39,483 bases of DNA from Acidobacteriaceae bacterium (GTDB lineage Bacteria; Acidobacteriota; Terriglobia; Terriglobales; Acidobacteriaceae). The DNA lies in contig PLXP01000069.1 in the NCBI GenBank assembly GCA_003151435.1, forward strand, positions 5,590-45,072, written 5' to 3'. Below the pieces are notes generated by a model, which saw nothing but the letters and a program-made list of their open reading frames with translations, was not told the origin of the DNA and did not search any database. Of the stretch, positions 24,388-33,019 are shown piece after piece; the stretch's first letter is position 1, and each line of letters starts with the position of its first letter. The position numbers were made by a program, and so were the translations under genes.

Positions 24388-25989
24388 ATGAATGCGTATA
24401 CAGAAGGGCCGCAAGATCCCGGCCGGAAGCCTTCACCTTCTCCCGGCAGACGCGCATTCTGTCGCTCTCTCCTGGCCGGCGCGGTGTCAGCATTACTGGC
24501 GCGGCGACTGCGGTCGCAGGAGGCGCCGACAACGGCGACGCTGCGTCCATCTGCGGATCGGGAGGTCCCGGCTGACTACGTCGGCTTAAGCTATGAAACC
24601 ATGCAGTTGGCCGATCCATCGTTTTTTGCCCCTGACAATCTCGACCTTATCGCCCTGTTCAAGTCGCTCAGCCCTCGAGGGGTCTTGCGCATCGGTGGCA
24701 ACTCGAGCGAGTTCTGCTGGTGGCAGACAAAGCCGGATCAGCAGGCGCCTCCAGAACCACATTCTGCCGGCCACGACGAAAACTGGATGCCGCACACTCT
24801 CACTGCCATCCAGCCCGTCGCAGTAGACCGTCTGGCAGGATTCCTCGACGCCACGGGATGGAAGGCGATTCATGGCCTCAACCTCGGCACGGGTACGCCG
24901 GCGCGCGCAGCCGGGGAAGCAGCCTATGTCGCGAAGACTCTGGGTTCGAGACTGCTCTACTTTCAAATTGGAAATGAGCCGGAGTTCTACCGCGATGCGA
25001 ACAACCGGCTTCGTTCGCCGGATTGGGATTTTGAAAAGTATCTCGCGCAGTGGGCGAGCTTCGCGCGCGCAGTCATCGGGCAGGTGCCGGACGCGCGCTT
25101 CGGCGGTCCCGATGTCGGTTCCGACGGGTCTTTGGTGATGCGTTTTGCCGAGGAGGCGCCAAAGCTGCTTCCAGGCCGGATTGTGGCCTGCACCGGCCAC
25201 TATTATGCCGAGGGACCGCCCGATAGTCCCAATGTCACCGTGGCGCGGCTGCTTGCGCCGGATCCTCGCATCGACCGCGATCTTCCGCGCGTTATCGAGT
25301 CAGCCCATCGCGCGGGCATTACGTACCGCATGACTGAAGGAAACTCGTGCTATCGGGGAGGCAAACCTGGCATGAGTAATGCGTTCTGCTCTGCTCTCTG
25401 GGCTGCCGACTACATGCTTAAACTTGCGAGCTTCGGTTGCGTTGGCGTTAACTTTCACGGTGGAGGATCAAAGCAGATTCGAGCATCGCTTGGCGGTCAC
25501 TTGCCGGGCGAATCGCTCGAACCTGGAGCTGCGGCGATCGCGAAGGAAGGCAGCTTTTACACGCCCATCGCAGGCAGCCGTGAGGCCGGGTTCAAGGCGC
25601 GGCCAGTCTTCTATGGAATGAAGCTGGCGGGACTTCTGGCCGGCGGCCGGATGCGCACGGTGGCTCTCAATGCGCCCCAGGCGGATGCGACCGCATATGC
25701 GGCGGACATGCAGAACGGTGAGACAAGGATGGTTGTAATCAACAAGGATTCGTCCATTGACCTGCCGGTGCGCATCGCATCTGCGCACGGAGTGAAGCTG
25801 TGGCGGCTCGAAGCGCCGAACTTGACTGCGACCACGGGAGTTGCATTGGCAGCTGCGCCCATCGACACAGTCTCTCCGTGGGCTCCGAAACGCGAAGAGC
25901 ACATCCCGAGCGATGGCGGATTTGTGACATTGAATGTGACAGCGGCATCTGCAATCGCGTTGTTTGCAGATCGTCATCTTGCTTCCTAG
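24388..25989 (+). CDS. Secreted glycoside hydrolase, GH79 (beta-glucuronidase-like)
   Basis: This 533-residue enzyme resembles the GH79 beta-glucuronidases, a family with a characterised member from Acidobacterium capsulatum. A Tat-like signal (GRRAFCRSLLAGAVSALLA) starts the protein. The retaining (beta/alpha)8 barrel has YVGLSYETMQL, VLRIGGNSSEFCWW, acid/base Glu197 in YFQIGNEPEFY and nucleophile Glu317 in YRMTEGNSCYRGG. A C-terminal beta-sandwich follows (about 400-533). It likely removes glucuronate or a methylated form from polysaccharide side chains in the periplasm. First gene of a same-strand carbohydrate cluster; the next gene starts about 50 bases on. No ribosome site precedes the ATG. 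Confidence 0.88.
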   Translation: MNAYTEGPQDPGRKPSPSPGRRAFCRSLLAGAVSALLARRLRSQEAPTTATLRPSADREVPADYVGLSYETMQLADPSFFAPDNLDLIALFKSLSPRGVLRIGGNSSEFCWWQTKPDQQAPPEPHSAGHDENWMPHTLTAIQPVAVDRLAGFLDATGWKAIHGLNLGTGTPARAAGEAAYVAKTLGSRLLYFQIGNEPEFYRDANNRLRSPDWDFEKYLAQWASFARAVIGQVPDARFGGPDVGSDGSLVMRFAEEAPKLLPGRIVACTGHYYAEGPPDSPNVTVARLLAPDPRIDRDLPRVIESAHRAGITYRMTEGNSCYRGGKPGMSNAFCSALWAADYMLKLASFGCVGVNFHGGGSKQIRASLGGHLPGESLEPGAAAIAKEGSFYTPIAGSREAGFKARPVFYGMKLAGLLAGGRMRTVALNAPQADATAYAADMQNGETRMVVINKDSSIDLPVRIASAHGVKLWRLEAPNLTATTGVALAAAPIDTVSPWAPKREEHIPSDGGFVTLNVTAASAIALFADRHLAS

Positions 25990-26041
25990 TCGGCCAGACC
26001 TGGGGCCGATCAAATGCGATATGAATGAGGATCGATTACTC

Positions 26042-27898
26042 ATGCCTGTTCGAATAACACCAGCCCTCCTCCGATCTGCTCTTTACGTCGGTATTCTTTT
26101 TGCTTTACCGACTGCCGCTCGAAGCCAGACGGCCATGACTCCGGCCCATACATTCACCTTGTCGGGTGATCGGTTTCTATTCGATGGAAAGCCCTATCAG
26201 GTGATCTCGGGAGAGATGCATTACCCCCGGGTGCCGCGTGCCTATTGGAGAGATCGCTTTCGCAAAGCCCGCGCCATGGGCCTGAACACCATTACGACGT
26301 ATGTCTTTTGGAACGCGCATGAACCCCGGCCGGGAGTGTACGACTTCAGCGGGCAAAATGACATCGCCGCGTACATTCGCGAGGCGCAGCAAGAGGGGCT
26401 GAATGTGATTCTGCGACCCGGTCCCTACGTTTGCGCCGAATGGGAATTGGGAGGCTATCCTTCGTGGCTTCTGAAGGACCGTAGCCTGGTATTGCGCAGC
26501 GACGATCCGAAATATATCGCCGCGATGCAGGGCTGGTTCACCAGGCTTGGTAAGGAAATAGCGCCCTTGCTGCTCCGCAATGGCGGCCCCATCCTCGCTG
26601 TGCAAGTGGAGAACGAGTACGGATCGTTTGGCGACAACCACGCTTACATGGAAACAGTGAAGACCGCCATCCAGCAGAGCGGAATGGCTGCGGACGTGTT
26701 GTATACAGCCGACGGCGCGGACGAAGTGCCCAAGGGGTCGCTTCCCGAATTGCCCGCGGTGATCAACTTCGGCACCGGGGATGCACAAAGGAGCTTTGCG
26801 AAACTGGCATCGCTGCGACCAGATGGGCCGCGCATGAGCGGCGAGTATTGGGCAGGCTGGTTCGATCACTGGGGCGAGAAGCATCATGAGACCGACGGGG
26901 CACGAGAGGCGGCGGAACTCGAGTGGATGCTTCGCAAGGGTTACTCGGTCAGTATGTACATGTTTCACGGAGGAACCAGCTTCGGCTGGATGAACGGAGC
27001 CAACAGCAATGGAAAGAACTACGAGCCCGATACGACCAGCTATGACTATGACGCGCCCCTGGATGAACAGGGCACACCGAGGCAAAAGTTCTACGCCTTC
27101 CGCGACGCCATCGCACGCGCGACGGGGCATCAGGCGCCGGCATTACCCGCGGCCACGCCGCTGCGTGCATTTCCGGTTGGTCCGCACTTGGAGTCGGCGT
27201 CGTTGTGGCGCAATTTGTCCAAGCCTGTTGACTCCAAGACCCTGCTGACGATGGAAGACCTCGATCAATCCTACGGCTACGTTCTCTATCGCACGGGTCT
27301 CGATGAAGGGGATGGTGGCGAGCTGGTGCTGAATGGCCTTCACGATTACGCGCAAGTGTATATCGATCAGAAGCTGGTGGGTACTTTGGACCGCAGGCTT
27401 GGTACCTCGCACCTGACGCTGCCGGTGATGAAAAGAGCCGCCACCCTCGACATCCTGGTTGAGAACAGTGGACGGGTCAATTTCACCAGTGTGATCCGCG
27501 GAGAGCGCAAGGGGCTTACCGGCAAGGTCACAATAGGCGGGAAGGAGCCTGAGAGCTGGAAGATTTATTCGTTGCCACTGACTGATCTGTCCAAGCTGCG
27601 CTTTCTTCGGGAACCGTGCCAAGGCCCTTGCTTCTACCGTACACAACTTGACGCTCCTGTCGTCGCCGACACCTATCTCGATACGAGTGACCTTCACAAA
27701 GGGGATGTGTGGATCAATCAAGTCGCCCTTGGACGGTTCTGGTCCATCGGTCCGCAGTACACTCTATTTGTGCCTGGCCCGTGGCTGAACAAGGGGCGCA
27801 ATGAGATCGTATTCTTCGATCTGATGGGCACATCCGCGGATGTGCTCAAGAGTACGGCCACGCGGACGTTTGGGGCCACCATCGCCCAGCGCGATTAA
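26042..27898 (+). CDS. Secreted beta-galactosidase, GH35 family
   Basis: This 618-residue enzyme has a Sec signal (MPVRITPALLRSALYVGILF ... TAARSQ). The GH35 barrel has KPYQVISGEMHYPRVPRAYW, TTYVFWNAHEP, RPGPYVCAEWELGGYPSWL, acid/base Glu192 in VQVENEYGSFG and nucleophile Glu268 in MSGEYWAGWFDHWG. Beta-rich C-terminal domains include WSIGPQYTLFVPGPWLNKGR. It should release terminal beta-galactose. ATG 26042 is preferred because it gives a compact signal peptide; ATG 26021 in the same frame is possible. It lies downstream of the GH79 gene and probably shares its transcript. Confidence 0.93.
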   Translation: MPVRITPALLRSALYVGILFALPTAARSQTAMTPAHTFTLSGDRFLFDGKPYQVISGEMHYPRVPRAYWRDRFRKARAMGLNTITTYVFWNAHEPRPGVYDFSGQNDIAAYIREAQQEGLNVILRPGPYVCAEWELGGYPSWLLKDRSLVLRSDDPKYIAAMQGWFTRLGKEIAPLLLRNGGPILAVQVENEYGSFGDNHAYMETVKTAIQQSGMAADVLYTADGADEVPKGSLPELPAVINFGTGDAQRSFAKLASLRPDGPRMSGEYWAGWFDHWGEKHHETDGAREAAELEWMLRKGYSVSMYMFHGGTSFGWMNGANSNGKNYEPDTTSYDYDAPLDEQGTPRQKFYAFRDAIARATGHQAPALPAATPLRAFPVGPHLESASLWRNLSKPVDSKTLLTMEDLDQSYGYVLYRTGLDEGDGGELVLNGLHDYAQVYIDQKLVGTLDRRLGTSHLTLPVMKRAATLDILVENSGRVNFTSVIRGERKGLTGKVTIGGKEPESWKIYSLPLTDLSKLRFLREPCQGPCFYRTQLDAPVVADTYLDTSDLHKGDVWINQVALGRFWSIGPQYTLFVPGPWLNKGRNEIVFFDLMGTSADVLKSTATRTFGATIAQRD

Positions 27899-27956
27899 TG
27901 CGAGGTGCCGGTGGACCAACTTGCCGGTGCTTGCCATTTGGCCCAGGAGGATCGTA

Positions 27957-28016
27957 ATGCCCAATCGATGGGCCCGATTTAGGAACGACTTAGCTTGCGC
28001 GGGAACGGCTGCGTGA
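27957..28016 (+). CDS. Possible 19-residue leader ORF
   Basis: A perfect AGGAGG (27945-27950) lies six bases before ATG 27957. It opens a 19-codon frame (MPNRWARFRNDLACAGTAA) that ends 81 bases before the isomerase gene. A GCCC-AATCGAT-GGGC stem covers its first codons. The strong ribosome site with so short a frame suggests a regulatory leader peptide or a gene relic; there is no homology evidence. Confidence 0.25.
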   Translation: MPNRWARFRNDLACAGTAA

Positions 28017-28097
28017 CACGACGCGCTATCATTTGCCAGTTAACGTCTTCCGGGGCAGGCTGTGCTACGGAACGAACTGAAGGAGCGGAGACCGCCA

Positions 28098-29063
28098 ATG
28101 TTAGATACCGAATCCAATGTGCCGCAAATGAATCGTCGAACGTTTCTTGGCGTTGCGTCCGCCGCCATTCTCGCGGAGGGGCTTTGCCCCGCCGCATCTC
28201 TCGCCGCCGCGACAACCGACCCAATCAAGCCCATGGCTTTGGGACTGCTCATCAGTCCCTTCGGTGCTCCGGAGGCGAACATTCGCCGCGTGCATGAGCT
28301 TGGCTTCACCAACTGCTTTCTCTCTCTTGACGGATACATCAACGGATTCACGCCGGAGGTGGCGGCGCAGATTCGCAATCTGCTAGCAAAATACGAGCTG
28401 ACTGCCACTACCGTGGAGGTGGTCGGGCCCCCGCCTCTTGAGTGGAACTTCACGCACGGACCTTCGACAATCGGCCTGGTTCCTCCCAGGACTCGCGCGG
28501 CGCGCATCGATGCGCTTCGCGAGGTCTCTGACTTTGCCAAATTGCTGGGCATTCCACAGGTGCAGACACATTGCGGCTTCATTCCGGAGGACCCTGCCGA
28601 TTCTCTCTATCCGGGCGCGGTTGAAGCGATCCGAACAGTGGCGCAGCATTGCCAGGGCAATGGTCAATATTTCCTTATGGAAACCGGCCAGGAGACTCCA
28701 ACCACCATGTCGCGCATGATCCGCGACGTCGGCCTTCCGAACCTGGCCGTTGGACTGGATACGGCCAACCTCATCCTCTACGGCAAAGCGAACCCGGTCG
28801 ACGCTGTCGACATTTTGGGGCCGCATGTACGCAGTGTGCACGCGAAAGACGGACGCTGGCCCACCAATCCCAGCGAACTCGGCGAAGAGGTTCTTATCGG
28901 CAAGGGGCTGGTTGATTTCAAATCGGTTTTCACCAAGCTTCATCGCCTCGGATATGCTGGTGCCATTACCATCGAGCGCGAAACTTCAGGACCGCAACAG
29001 ATCGAGGACGTTCGCCAGGAAAAGATCTATCTTGAACGAATACTGCACGAAGTGCTTGCTTGA
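28098..29063 (+). CDS. Tat-exported sugar phosphate isomerase/epimerase-like TIM barrel (xylose isomerase-like)
   Basis: This 321-residue protein opens with a twin-arginine signal (MNRRTFLGVASAAIL) and an Ala-rich region. The AP-endonuclease-2/xylose-isomerase-like barrel then follows: FLSLDGYINGF, QTHCGFIPEDP, FLMETGQETPTT, GLDTANLILYGKANP, VRSVHAKDGRW and ITIERETSG. Glu, Asp, His and Glu at these strand ends fit the usual divalent metal site. Export to the periplasm argues against a sugar-phosphate substrate; a free or keto sugar is more likely. ATG 28098 is selected over 28062 because GGAGCGGAG precedes it. The Gfo/Idh/MocA gene follows 57 bases on, so the two are a likely functional pair. 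Confidence 0.88.
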   Translation: MLDTESNVPQMNRRTFLGVASAAILAEGLCPAASLAAATTDPIKPMALGLLISPFGAPEANIRRVHELGFTNCFLSLDGYINGFTPEVAAQIRNLLAKYELTATTVEVVGPPPLEWNFTHGPSTIGLVPPRTRAARIDALREVSDFAKLLGIPQVQTHCGFIPEDPADSLYPGAVEAIRTVAQHCQGNGQYFLMETGQETPTTMSRMIRDVGLPNLAVGLDTANLILYGKANPVDAVDILGPHVRSVHAKDGRWPTNPSELGEEVLIGKGLVDFKSVFTKLHRLGYAGAITIERETSGPQQIEDVRQEKIYLERILHEVLA

Positions 29064-29120
29064 CTGACAGCAACGACCATTGATTAAGACCGCATCATCA
29101 CACAGAGGACGCGAGGCCCC

Positions 29121-30392
29121 ATGAAACGTCGGGAATTTCTTCAGGCCGGATCCGCAGCTGTTTCCGGCATGTTACTGCTCAAGTCGCGCGTGGCATTCGG
29201 CTACGATGCCAACTCCGCTGTGCGGCACGGCCTGCTTGGATGCGGAAACCGCGGCACATCCGTGGCCACTTCGTTTGCACAGAACACGTCCGCGCAGGTT
29301 GTGGCGCTCGCCGATCTGTTTGCCGATCAACTGGCAGCCGGCCGGGACCACTTTGACAAGCTGAATGCAAGCCTGGGCCATCAGCCCATCGACAGCAAGC
29401 TACTGTTTCGCGGCCCGCATGCCTTTGAACAACTCGCCGCTTCGAAGGATGTTGACCTCATTCAGATTTCGACGCCCCCCTTCTTCCATGTGCAGCATCT
29501 TGAGGCTGCCGTTGCATCGGGAAAGCACGTGTACTGCGAGAAGCCGGTGGGGATCGATGTGCAACAGGCGCGCCAAGCGCTGGAAATCGCCAAGCGGGTC
29601 AAGTCCCCACAAAGCGTCGATGTCGGTTTCCAGTGCCGCAATGCGCCGCCGATCGCCGCCATCGCGGAGAAGATCAAGGCTGGTGCCCTGGGCAAGGTCG
29701 CTGCCGTATCCGGCAACTATAACGCGCCCGCTTCCACTGAAAAGACACGCCCCGGCGCCAAGTCTGACGAATATCGCCTGCGCAACTGGCTGTGGGATCG
29801 TGCGCTTTCCGGTGACATTCTTGTCGAGCAGAACATCCACATCATCGATCTGTGCAACTGGATGTTGGGTGCTCGTCCACTGAAGGCCACCGCCACCGGT
29901 GGGCGCAACATTCTTACCCACTTCGGCGACTGCTGGGACAATTACCAGGTCGACTTTACCTATCCCGGAGACGTTCACTTCTCCTTCGCTTCCACGCAGT
30001 TTGGTGCCGATGGCGCTTTTGATGCGGGACTGAAACTGTTTGGCGCCAGCGGCTCCGCAACCGTTCCTTACGCGGGGCCGATTCAGGTAACGGGGGCACA
30101 CGCATGGGCGTGGAAGGACGCAGCCGCCACGGCTCCAGGCTCCGGGACGTTCGCGGCCAACGGCAATTTCTCAGACAATCTGGCCTTCGCCGACCGCGAC
30201 AAGGAGCGTACGTTCATCGCCAGCATTACTTCTGGTCCCGCTCACAATCAGATCGCTGAGGGTGTCGACACCGCTCTGAGCTGCATGCTGGGCCGCATGG
30301 CTGGGTATCAACGCCGTGAAGTGACCTGGGAAGAACTTCTTCTCCACGGCGAATCCTACCGGCTCGGATTCAACCTGGACCAGTTCGCCTGA
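29121..30392 (+). CDS. Tat-exported Gfo/Idh/MocA family oxidoreductase
   Basis: The 423-residue protein starts with a strong twin-arginine signal (MKRREFLQAGSAAVSGMLLL). A Rossmann fold follows (GLLGCGNRGTSVA), then STPPFFHVQHLEAAVASGKH and the family signature YCEKPVG near 138-144. A C-terminal alpha/beta domain carries SGDILVEQNIHIIDLCNWML, the region that normally supplies the catalytic His. Family members oxidise or isomerise sugar hydroxyls with tightly bound NAD(P), and exported ones are known to carry the cofactor through Tat. With the preceding isomerase-like protein it may act on oligosaccharides in the periplasm. ATG 29121 has GAGG a few bases upstream. Confidence 0.92.
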   Translation: MKRREFLQAGSAAVSGMLLLKSRVAFGYDANSAVRHGLLGCGNRGTSVATSFAQNTSAQVVALADLFADQLAAGRDHFDKLNASLGHQPIDSKLLFRGPHAFEQLAASKDVDLIQISTPPFFHVQHLEAAVASGKHVYCEKPVGIDVQQARQALEIAKRVKSPQSVDVGFQCRNAPPIAAIAEKIKAGALGKVAAVSGNYNAPASTEKTRPGAKSDEYRLRNWLWDRALSGDILVEQNIHIIDLCNWMLGARPLKATATGGRNILTHFGDCWDNYQVDFTYPGDVHFSFASTQFGADGAFDAGLKLFGASGSATVPYAGPIQVTGAHAWAWKDAAATAPGSGTFAANGNFSDNLAFADRDKERTFIASITSGPAHNQIAEGVDTALSCMLGRMAGYQRREVTWEELLLHGESYRLGFNLDQFA

Positions 30393-30765
30393 GAACAACA
30401 TGAATGCCGACTGCGGCGGATCCGAGGCGCAGAGCCCCGGCTGCATTGAGGATATCCTCGGGTTCGATCTCCGTTTGCGGACCGCTTTCGCGTGCGACCG
30501 AAATGTTAGCCTTCGGACTCTGGGATAGATCTAGCATTATGAAGAGCTTGCAGAATGAGGCGTCAATATATTTGTCCCCACATTTTGGCTGATCATCCCA
30601 TCGGTTGCCTAAATTGAGATAATAGGGGCGGTGAGATTGCAATTAAACCCCCAATACGAATCAAGGCGAAGTTGCCTGAATAAACCTCATGAATCAATCG
30701 AAGCGGTGATTACGTCATCGGGCAAAGCCTGACTGCGCACATCGCTCTGTACCACGGAGAACATC
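30393..30765. other. Intergenic region after the carbohydrate cluster
   Basis: This 373-base gap has no convincing gene; a minus-strand frame at 30370-30642 lacks family resemblance and a ribosome site. A perfect 12-bp palindrome GAGGATATCCTC (30448-30459) lies 56 bases after the oxidoreductase stop and may be a weak terminator or operator. The AT-richer part from 30520 to 30720 probably holds the promoter of the next gene, but no clear hexamer pair was found. Confidence 0.45.
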
Positions 30766-31533
30766 ATGCCTTTGATGAAGACATCCAATCCCGCTCTCAG
30801 CGATAGCACGTTTCGTGGTCTTTCCAGCCAGTACGGCGGTGCAATCGACGCCACCGAACGCATGACGCTCAGCGGAACCGTGAACAAGACCGGCGTTCTG
30901 CTCCTCTGCGCCTTCGCCACCGCGGCCTGGACCTGGCATCTCTTCGCTCAATCGCGCGATATGGCTCAAGTCGCGCCGCTGTTGCTGGTTGGCGGCATTG
31001 GCGGCTTCATCTGCGCCATGGTCACCGTGTTCAAAAAGGAGTGGTCTCCGGTCACCGCCCCGATCTACGCGCTGCTCGAAGGCCTGGTGCTGGGCAGCCT
31101 GTCTGCCTTGTTCGAGCTTCGCTACCCCGGAATTGCGATCCAGGCAGTCAGCCTCACCTTCGGCACACTGTTTGTCCTCCTGCTCGCTTACAGATCCGGC
31201 CTCATCAAGGTCACTCAGAAGTTCCGCCTCGGAGTCATCGCGGCTACCGGCGGCATCATGGTTTTTTATCTACTGCAAATGCTGCTGGGCTTTTTCGGCG
31301 TTCGCTTCCTCGCCGTGAATGGCAGCGGAGTGATCGGTATCGCCTTTAGTCTCTTCATCGTCGCCATCGCTGCACTCAACCTTGTCCTCGATTTCGACTT
31401 CATCGAATCCGGCGTGAATTACGGCGCTCCCAAGTACATGGAGTGGTATGGTGCCTTCGGGATCATGGTCACGCTGATCTGGCTGTACCTCGAAATGCTG
31501 CGCCTTCTCTCCAAGATGCGCAGCAGGAATTAG
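30766..31533 (+). CDS. Bax inhibitor-1 / YccA family membrane protein
   Basis: The 255-residue integral membrane protein has seven predicted helices after a soluble N-terminus of about 40 residues (MPLMKTSNPALSDSTF). The pattern fits the YccA-like bacterial branch of Bax inhibitor-1: APIYALLEGLVLGSLSALFE, then FRLGVIAATGGIMVFYLLQM, then ALNLVLDFDFIESGVNYGAP with conserved acidic residues in the sixth helix, and finally YMEWYGAFGIMVTLIWLYLE. Family members act as pH-sensitive calcium leak channels or modulate FtsH. The precise role here is unknown. The start has GGAGA six bases upstream. Flanked by long gaps, it is probably monocistronic. Confidence 0.92.
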   Translation: MPLMKTSNPALSDSTFRGLSSQYGGAIDATERMTLSGTVNKTGVLLLCAFATAAWTWHLFAQSRDMAQVAPLLLVGGIGGFICAMVTVFKKEWSPVTAPIYALLEGLVLGSLSALFELRYPGIAIQAVSLTFGTLFVLLLAYRSGLIKVTQKFRLGVIAATGGIMVFYLLQMLLGFFGVRFLAVNGSGVIGIAFSLFIVAIAALNLVLDFDFIESGVNYGAPKYMEWYGAFGIMVTLIWLYLEMLRLLSKMRSRN

Positions 31534-31759
31534 GCCACAAATCCGCAAGTCGAGGCGGTTCACTGTTTGCGAACTGTGGGTCGAAACCAACCAATTAGGT
31601 TCGGGTACCCTCTAATCGTCCATAAGAACTCGTTGCGTGTCATCTAACGAGCACTCCCCGGGCCTAGCGAGATCTCGCGTTGAACCGCCTTGGAAACTCC
31701 GACTGGACGTGCCCATGAACCTGACATGCGATGGAGCCGACGCGCGATGGAGCTACGCG

Positions 31760-32425
31760 ATGGGCCCATTCCGCGACATCCAAGTGTTGTTTGCAGACAA
31801 CCATCCCCTGACGCTCTCCGGCTTGAGAAGCGCGGTGGCGGCGCAGGCCGATATTCACGTGCTCCCAGAGTGTGTCGATCGCAAGCTCCTGAAGGAATGC
31901 GTCCGGAGTCAGGCGCCTCATGTTTTGTTTGTGAGTTCAGAGTTTTTGCAGGACCAACTCGGAGATCTGAAACAACTCGTCGTCGAAAACGAGGGAACCC
32001 GTGTGATTCTGCTCACGAACCGTAGTGATCCCCAGTTCTTTGAGGATGCGCTTCATTGCGGAGCCAGCGGAATTTTCGAGCGTGAGCGTCCAGTCGAGTA
32101 CATTCCATTGGCCATCCGAAAGGTAATGAACGGCGGCTTTTGGTTTGAGCAGGCACTCGCGGAACGGATGCTTGGCGATGTGCTCCACAAGCGGAACCAG
32201 CCGCACAATCCGGATAAGCGCAAAATCTCGATCCTGACCCTGCGTGAACGCCAGGTCCTTGACTTGATTTCCCAGAGCCTGCGAAACAAGGAAATCGCCG
32301 AGCGGCTTCACTTGAGTGAGGCCACAATCTCGCGCCACGTCAGTTCAATCTTCCGCAAACTCGACGTCGAGGACCGCACATCGCTTGTGATCTACGCCGT
32401 GAAGAAGCAAATGGTTTCGCTCTGA
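31760..32425 (+). CDS. NarL/FixJ-type LuxR regulator with degenerate receiver domain
   Basis: The 221-residue protein has a receiver-like domain (about 5-125) and a C-terminal LuxR helix-turn-helix (about 150-215). The HTH reads LTLRERQVLDLISQSLRNKE, IAERLHLSEATISRHVSSIF, RKLDV. In the receiver, Asp13 of the acidic pocket (FADNHPL) and the switch Thr (LLTNR) remain. The phospho-acceptor position, expected in PDVVLMD, reads PHVLFVS (Ser59), and the conserved Lys (YLLKD) reads IFERE. It probably cannot be phosphorylated normally and may respond to a ligand or partner. The start ATG 31760 has GGAG seven bases upstream; the frame is open to GTG 31637, but that part has no homology or ribosome site. 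No histidine kinase is adjacent. Confidence 0.85.
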   Translation: MGPFRDIQVLFADNHPLTLSGLRSAVAAQADIHVLPECVDRKLLKECVRSQAPHVLFVSSEFLQDQLGDLKQLVVENEGTRVILLTNRSDPQFFEDALHCGASGIFERERPVEYIPLAIRKVMNGGFWFEQALAERMLGDVLHKRNQPHNPDKRKISILTLRERQVLDLISQSLRNKEIAERLHLSEATISRHVSSIFRKLDVEDRTSLVIYAVKKQMVSL

Positions 32426-33019
32426 CGCGAGGCTGCGCCACGAATCAATATGCCAGCGTGATTTCCCAAGGTCCGCGACGATCTTCAAAATTCTGCTGAA
32501 TCAGGAATGGCGTGCCATCATCTGACGCGCTCGAAATCTCGCTGCTTTCATATGTGGGAACGGAAACAGCGAACCTTGCCGATCCAAGTCTTCCGAAGTC
32601 GTGCGCATAGGCGCAAGCTGCGTCCGCGCCGGATGGGCAACTCCCTTCTCCGCGGTGGAATCTGACTGATACAAGGAGTCTTCCGCATGGCGCGTCCTTG
32701 CAACGAGCGAGGTGCAACTGCTGTTGCTCGTTTTTCACCACGAGCCCGCGCCGGACTTCCCGTAGCACTGCCGATTGGTGTGAGCGAGTTGACGTCAGAG
32801 GAGCGACCGCTATTGAGCGAGTCGGATTTTGAACATTGGAAGAATCGTCTCAAGCGCAACCCATGGAAAGAGGTGCGCAAACTGAATCAACGTCTTGCAC
32901 CCTCGTAGCCCACAACACTTCTCCCCAGGCACACCCACATTCAACAAAAGCAGGCCGGCGACGCCTGAGCGAGCGGCCACCGAGGCCATGCAACCCAAAC
33001 GATCCATGAGTGATTGTGA
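32426..33019. other. Mostly non-coding gap between LuxR regulator and treY
   Basis: In 594 bases only one short frame (32687-32908, listed separately) has a ribosome site. A minus-strand frame ending at 32445 contains a protein-like stretch (DGTPFLIQQNFEDRRGPWEI) but starts in sequence without character, and I recognise no family. The region may carry a decayed gene. The treY promoter should lie in its last 100 bases. Confidence 0.4.
32687..32908 (+). CDS. Small hypothetical protein
   Basis: A 73-codon frame begins at ATG 32687, with AAGGAG eight bases upstream. It reads MARPCNERGATAVARFSPRA, ends in DFEHWKNRLKRNPWKEVRKL plus a short tail, and has a basic, helical C-terminus. No family is recognised. 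It lies upstream of treY on the same strand with a 111-base gap. It could be a real small basic protein or a chance frame. Confidence 0.35.
   Translation: MARPCNERGATAVARFSPRARAGLPVALPIGVSELTSEERPLLSESDFEHWKNRLKRNPWKEVRKLNQRLAPS

Noticed and set aside
26177..27130. Minus-strand 317-codon frame
   Set aside because: It is antisense to the GH35 catalytic barrel, including its catalytic residues.
28062..28097. Earlier start for the isomerase-like gene
   Set aside because: The upstream ATG lacks a ribosome site and would extend the Tat signal with a charged stretch; ATG 28098 follows GGAGCGGAG.
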